The notes beneath the pieces are model-generated. The model did not search any database. It was given only the letters and a program-made list of their open reading frames with translations, and had not been told where the DNA came from. Positions 41,582 through 44,331 of a stretch of DNA of 44,331 nucleotides are shown here, in pieces (positions within the stretch are counted from its first letter, which is position 1; every line of letters starts with the position of its first letter). A program made the translations under genes and the position numbers. Source of the stretch: an uncultured Pelagibacteraceae bacterium (lineage in GTDB: Bacteria > Pseudomonadota > Alphaproteobacteria > Pelagibacterales > Pelagibacteraceae); contig CACHYG010000007.1 of NCBI GenBank assembly GCA_902584015.1, forward strand, positions 1 to 44,331, given 5' to 3'.

Positions 41582-42382
41582 ATGTTTGCAAACAATCCAT
41601 TTTCAATATTAGCTGAGAGTGTATCTCCTATACTAATGCAATCATTTGTGATTCTTATGGGTTTACTTGTGATTGCTGGAACACTTATGGATATTATTCA
41701 TAAGAAAAACGTAAAATATTTTTTTACTAATGCCAAAAAAGCAAAAAAATCAGCAACAAAAAATTTAACTACAGGTGAAAGAATTTCTGTAATTTCAAAA
41801 ACGATAGTTAGCGATATTGCTACCACTTCTGAACTAGGTGCTGGTAAAAGAAGGCTAGCTCATGTGATGGGTATGTATGGTACAATTCTTTTTTGGACAG
41901 CATCAGTTGTAATGATTTTCTTTTACTCTGCACCACAATCAGCAACTCCATCAGCATGGCCGATAATTTGGCATGTTGGTGCTCTATTGACTGTTTTAGG
42001 AGGATCTTGGTTTTGGTTCTTTTTAAGAGTAGATGTTTATTCTGAGGCTCACCCTTGGTACAGAATAATTAAGGCGGATTTGTTTGTGCTAGCATTGGTA
42101 GCTTCATCTTTGTTTGGATTTATATGGTCATTTTTACAATCAATGAGTTTACAAGATAGATGGGATGATAAAGTGTTCTTAGTTTTCTTTATTGTCTCAA
42201 ATCTAGTTTTATTTGGAGGTGTTTACTGGTCTAAATTTGCTCATATGTTTTATAAACCAGGAGCGGCACTTCAAAAAAACTTAGCAGAGGCCGACGGATC
42301 AAGAGATAATCTTCCACCAGAAGCAGATGCTCCTGAGCAATTTGGCCTAGGTATAAAAAGAGAAGAGCCAAAACATTATTAA
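41582..42382 (+). CDS. aprM: AprM, membrane protein associated with APS reductase
   Basis: A 266-residue membrane protein with five or so helices and a hydrophilic tail (SRDNLPPEADAPEQFGLGIK). It contains RRLAHVMGMYGTILFWTASV and DVYSEAHPWYRIIKADLFVL, as in the heme-binding-like membrane subunits of heterodisulfide/respiratory reductases. AprM takes the place of the Qmo complex in one lineage of sulfur oxidisers and in SAR11, and is thought to hand APS-reductase electrons to the quinone pool. The gene order aprM-aprB-aprA (24 bp, then one-base overlap) is the known arrangement and is the main support. Confidence 0.9.
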   Translation: MFANNPFSILAESVSPILMQSFVILMGLLVIAGTLMDIIHKKNVKYFFTNAKKAKKSATKNLTTGERISVISKTIVSDIATTSELGAGKRRLAHVMGMYGTILFWTASVVMIFFYSAPQSATPSAWPIIWHVGALLTVLGGSWFWFFLRVDVYSEAHPWYRIIKADLFVLALVASSLFGFIWSFLQSMSLQDRWDDKVFLVFFIVSNLVLFGGVYWSKFAHMFYKPGAALQKNLAEADGSRDNLPPEADAPEQFGLGIKREEPKHY

Positions 42383-42406
42383 TATGATAAGGAAAGAGAG
42401 ATAAAT

Positions 42407-42877
42407 ATGTCAACATTTGTTTATATGACGAGATGCGATGGATGCGGCCACTGCGTGGATATATGCCCATCTGATATAATGCACATTGATGAAACTATAA
42501 GAAGAGCAAAAAATATTGAACCAAATTTTTGTTGGGAATGTTACTCTTGTGTAAAAGCGTGCCCTAATCACGCAATAGATGTAAGAGGCTATGCAGACTT
42601 TGCTCCCATGGGTCACAGTGTAAGAGTGAGAAGAGAAGAAGAAAAAGGAACAATTTCTTGGAGAATAAAATTTAGAAACGGAACAGAAAAAAACTTTGTT
42701 TCACCAATTACAACTAAGCCGTGGGGAAAATTTATTCCAAAACTTGCAGAAGGAGACAAACCAAACCAAGGAGAAATAAATTCTCAGATTTTATATAATG
42801 AACCACACGGATTAAATACTAATAAAGATTTACCTAAAGTAGAAAAGAGTGCTTTCAAAAAAGGTGTTTATTATTAA
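42407..42877 (+). CDS. aprB: Adenylylsulfate reductase beta subunit
   Basis: A 156-residue iron-sulfur protein with two 4Fe-4S clusters. The cysteine motifs are RCDGCGHCVDICPSDIMHID and CWECYSCVKACPNHAIDVRG, followed by the AprB-specific tail HSVRVRREEEKGTISWRIKF and KPWGKFIPKLAEG. It relays electrons between the FAD of AprA and the membrane partner. A purine-rich ribosome site (GGAAAGAGAG) precedes the ATG. Its stop shares one base with the aprA start. Confidence 0.97.
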   Translation: MSTFVYMTRCDGCGHCVDICPSDIMHIDETIRRAKNIEPNFCWECYSCVKACPNHAIDVRGYADFAPMGHSVRVRREEEKGTISWRIKFRNGTEKNFVSPITTKPWGKFIPKLAEGDKPNQGEINSQILYNEPHGLNTNKDLPKVEKSAFKKGVYY

Positions 42878-44331
42878 TGGCAAGAAAAACTATAATTGAA
42901 GAATGCGATGTTCTAGTTGTCGGTGGAGGCATGGCTGGTACAGGTGCTACATTTGAAGCTCGACACTGGGGTAGAGATCTGAAAATAGTTTGTGTAGAAA
43001 AAGCTAATATAGATAGAAGTGGTGCTGTGGCTCAAGGCTTGTATGCAATAAATTGTTATATGGGTATGCAGTGGGGTGAAAATCAACCAGAGGATCATGT
43101 TCGTTATGCAAGAAATGATTTAATGGGTCTTGTAAGAGAAGATCTAGGATACGACATGGCACGACACGTAGACTCAACAGTTCATATGTTTGATGAATGG
43201 GGACTTCCAATGATGAAAAATAAGCAAACTGGTCGTTACCAAAGAGAAGGTAAATGGCAGATTATGATTCATGGGGAAAGTTATAAACCAATTGTAGCTG
43301 AAGCAGCAAAAAAATCTGCAGATAAAATTTACAACAGAATAATGATTACTCATTTGTTAATGGATGAAACAAACGAAAATAGAGTAGGTGGAGCTGTAGG
43401 ATTTAATATGAGAACAGGTGATTATTACGTATTCAAATCTAAAACTGTTATAGTTGCAGCTGGAGGAGCTTCTCATATTTTTAAACCTAGAGCGGTTGGT
43501 GAAGGTATGGGAAGAACTTGGTATGCGCCTTGGAGTAATGGATCTGCGTACGCTTTGCCAATTCAAGCTGGAGCCAAGATGACACAAATGGAAAATAGGA
43601 TTGTGTTATGTAGATTTAAAGATGGATATGGACCGGTTGGTGCATATTTTCTCCACTTAAAAACTTATACTCAAAACGCTAATGGAGAAAATTATGAGAA
43701 AAAATGGTATAATCAAACAAAAGAGCTAGTTGGAGAATACATAGATCATCATCCAACACCGACATGTTTAAGAAATCATGCATTTGTTCAAGAAGTTATG
43801 GCAGGTGGTGGACCAATACACATGGTGACAAAAGAAGCTTTCCAAGATCCGCACTTAGAAACAGTAGGTTGGGAGAATTTTTTAGGTATGACCGTTGGTC
43901 AAGCAGTTGTTTGGGCGTCGCAAAATATTGATCCAAAGTATACAAACCCTGAATTAACAACCTCAGAACCTTATGTAATGGGATCTCACGCAACGTGCTC
44001 AGGCGCATGGGTAAGTGGACCTGAAGACTTATCACCTCCAGAATATTTCTGGGGATACAACAGAATGACTACAGTTGAAGGGCTTTTTGGAGCAGGTGAT
44101 ACAGTAGGAGGAAGCGCACACAAATTTTCATCTGGATCATTTACAGAGGGAAGGTTAGCGGCAAAAGCAGCGGTTAAATATATTCAAGAACAAAAAGCAA
44201 ATAATATAAAGGTGAGTGATAAACAATGTGAAGACTTCAAAACAATGATCTACAAACCTTTAGATAATTATACAGTTGGAAGAAATGAAATTACTGGAGG
44301 AACTGTATCTCCTAGTTACATTTCCCCAATT
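42877..44331 (+). CDS. aprA: Adenylylsulfate reductase alpha subunit (5' part; runs off the window)
   Basis: The first 485 codons are open to the window end; the full protein is usually about 620-660 residues. The FAD motif is CDVLVVGGGMAGTGATFEAR, followed by DRSGAVAQGLYAINCYMG, VREDLGYDMARHVDS, VIVAAGGASHIFKPR, HHPTPTCLRNHAFVQEV, EPYVMGSHATCSGAWV and FGAGDTVGGSAHKFSSGSF. With AprB it interconverts APS with sulfite plus AMP. In SAR11 it is believed to oxidise sulfite set free from organosulfur compounds such as DMSP and taurine. An aerobic oxidising role, not sulfate respiration, fits AprM and the absence of dsr genes here. Confidence 0.97.
   Translation, partial: MARKTIIEECDVLVVGGGMAGTGATFEARHWGRDLKIVCVEKANIDRSGAVAQGLYAINCYMGMQWGENQPEDHVRYARNDLMGLVREDLGYDMARHVDSTVHMFDEWGLPMMKNKQTGRYQREGKWQIMIHGESYKPIVAEAAKKSADKIYNRIMITHLLMDETNENRVGGAVGFNMRTGDYYVFKSKTVIVAAGGASHIFKPRAVGEGMGRTWYAPWSNGSAYALPIQAGAKMTQMENRIVLCRFKDGYGPVGAYFLHLKTYTQNANGENYEKKWYNQTKELVGEYIDHHPTPTCLRNHAFVQEVMAGGGPIHMVTKEAFQDPHLETVGWENFLGMTVGQAVVWASQNIDPKYTNPELTTSEPYVMGSHATCSGAWVSGPEDLSPPEYFWGYNRMTTVEGLFGAGDTVGGSAHKFSSGSFTEGRLAAKAAVKYIQEQKANNIKVSDKQCEDFKTMIYKPLDNYTVGRNEITGGTVSPSYISPI

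Noticed and set aside
42410..44035. Several long minus-strand reading frames opposite aprB and aprA.
   Set aside because: They are out-of-phase shadows of well-conserved genes and have no family features.
1..44331. tRNA genes, CRISPR arrays, insertion sequences and phage genes.
   Set aside because: No cloverleaf-like sequence, regularly spaced repeats, transposase or phage motifs were found in any gap; all gaps are about 150 bp or less.

Overview
The window is AT-rich, with very short intergenic gaps (none above about 150 bp), lysine- and asparagine-rich proteins and many genes that overlap by one to a few bases. Together with its gene content (AprM-type APS reductase, a TPP-riboswitch-controlled sodium-symporter gene of the thiV type, glycine betaine and one-carbon catabolism, AcuI), this points to a member of the Pelagibacterales (SAR11), a surface-ocean alphaproteobacterium. 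The taxon is an inference from content; no 16S or other marker is present. I found no tRNA, rRNA, insertion sequence, prophage or CRISPR array.

Region 1 (1-14650) is dominated by quaternary-amine and methyl-group metabolism. A minus-strand operon holds a class II aldolase, an aldehyde dehydrogenase, a VOC protein and a betaine-homocysteine methyltransferase cut by the window edge. It diverges from a beta-keto acid cleavage enzyme (BKACE). A pseudoazurin, an orphan glycine-betaine-type ABC ATPase, a gamma-butyrobetaine-hydroxylase-like dioxygenase, a GDPD phosphodiesterase and a beta-hydroxyacid dehydrogenase follow. Next come a dimethylglycine/sarcosine dehydrogenase, EtfB, EtfA and ETF-quinone oxidoreductase. 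Read together they could carry gamma-butyrobetaine through carnitine, dehydrocarnitine and glycine betaine to dimethylglycine, sarcosine and glycine, with electrons passed to ubiquinone.

Region 2 (14637-18647) has hisI with a DUF2237 gene, folE, and a coupled pair of acrylyl-CoA reductase (acuI) and a LysR regulator, suggesting dimethylsulfoniopropionate/acrylate use. Region 3 (18690-22740) is a ferric iron ABC importer behind a Fur/Iron-Rhodo-box promoter. It contains a previously unlisted 56-residue cysteine-containing ORF, then a strong stem-loop whose loop is complementary to the ribosome binding site of the permease gene: a candidate cis-regulatory pseudoknot. Region 4 (22742-27595) has an ScfR/RamB-like regulator with a duplicated HTH domain facing isocitrate lyase across an array of GTAAA half-sites, a small ORF before aceA, and a TPP riboswitch before a probable HMP transporter.

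Region 5 (27613-36245) is mixed housekeeping: rseP, HU, amtB, a putative glycosyltransferase-like protein, a rhodanese, an ABA4-like membrane protein, recX, cysQ with two tiny partner genes, mnmA, a membrane protein and a 27-residue highly basic peptide gene. Region 6 (36246-44331) has metC, an MFS transporter, a pabB-pabA-pabC folate cluster, a HIT protein and the aprM-aprB-aprA operon for sulfite oxidation, with aprA running off the window.
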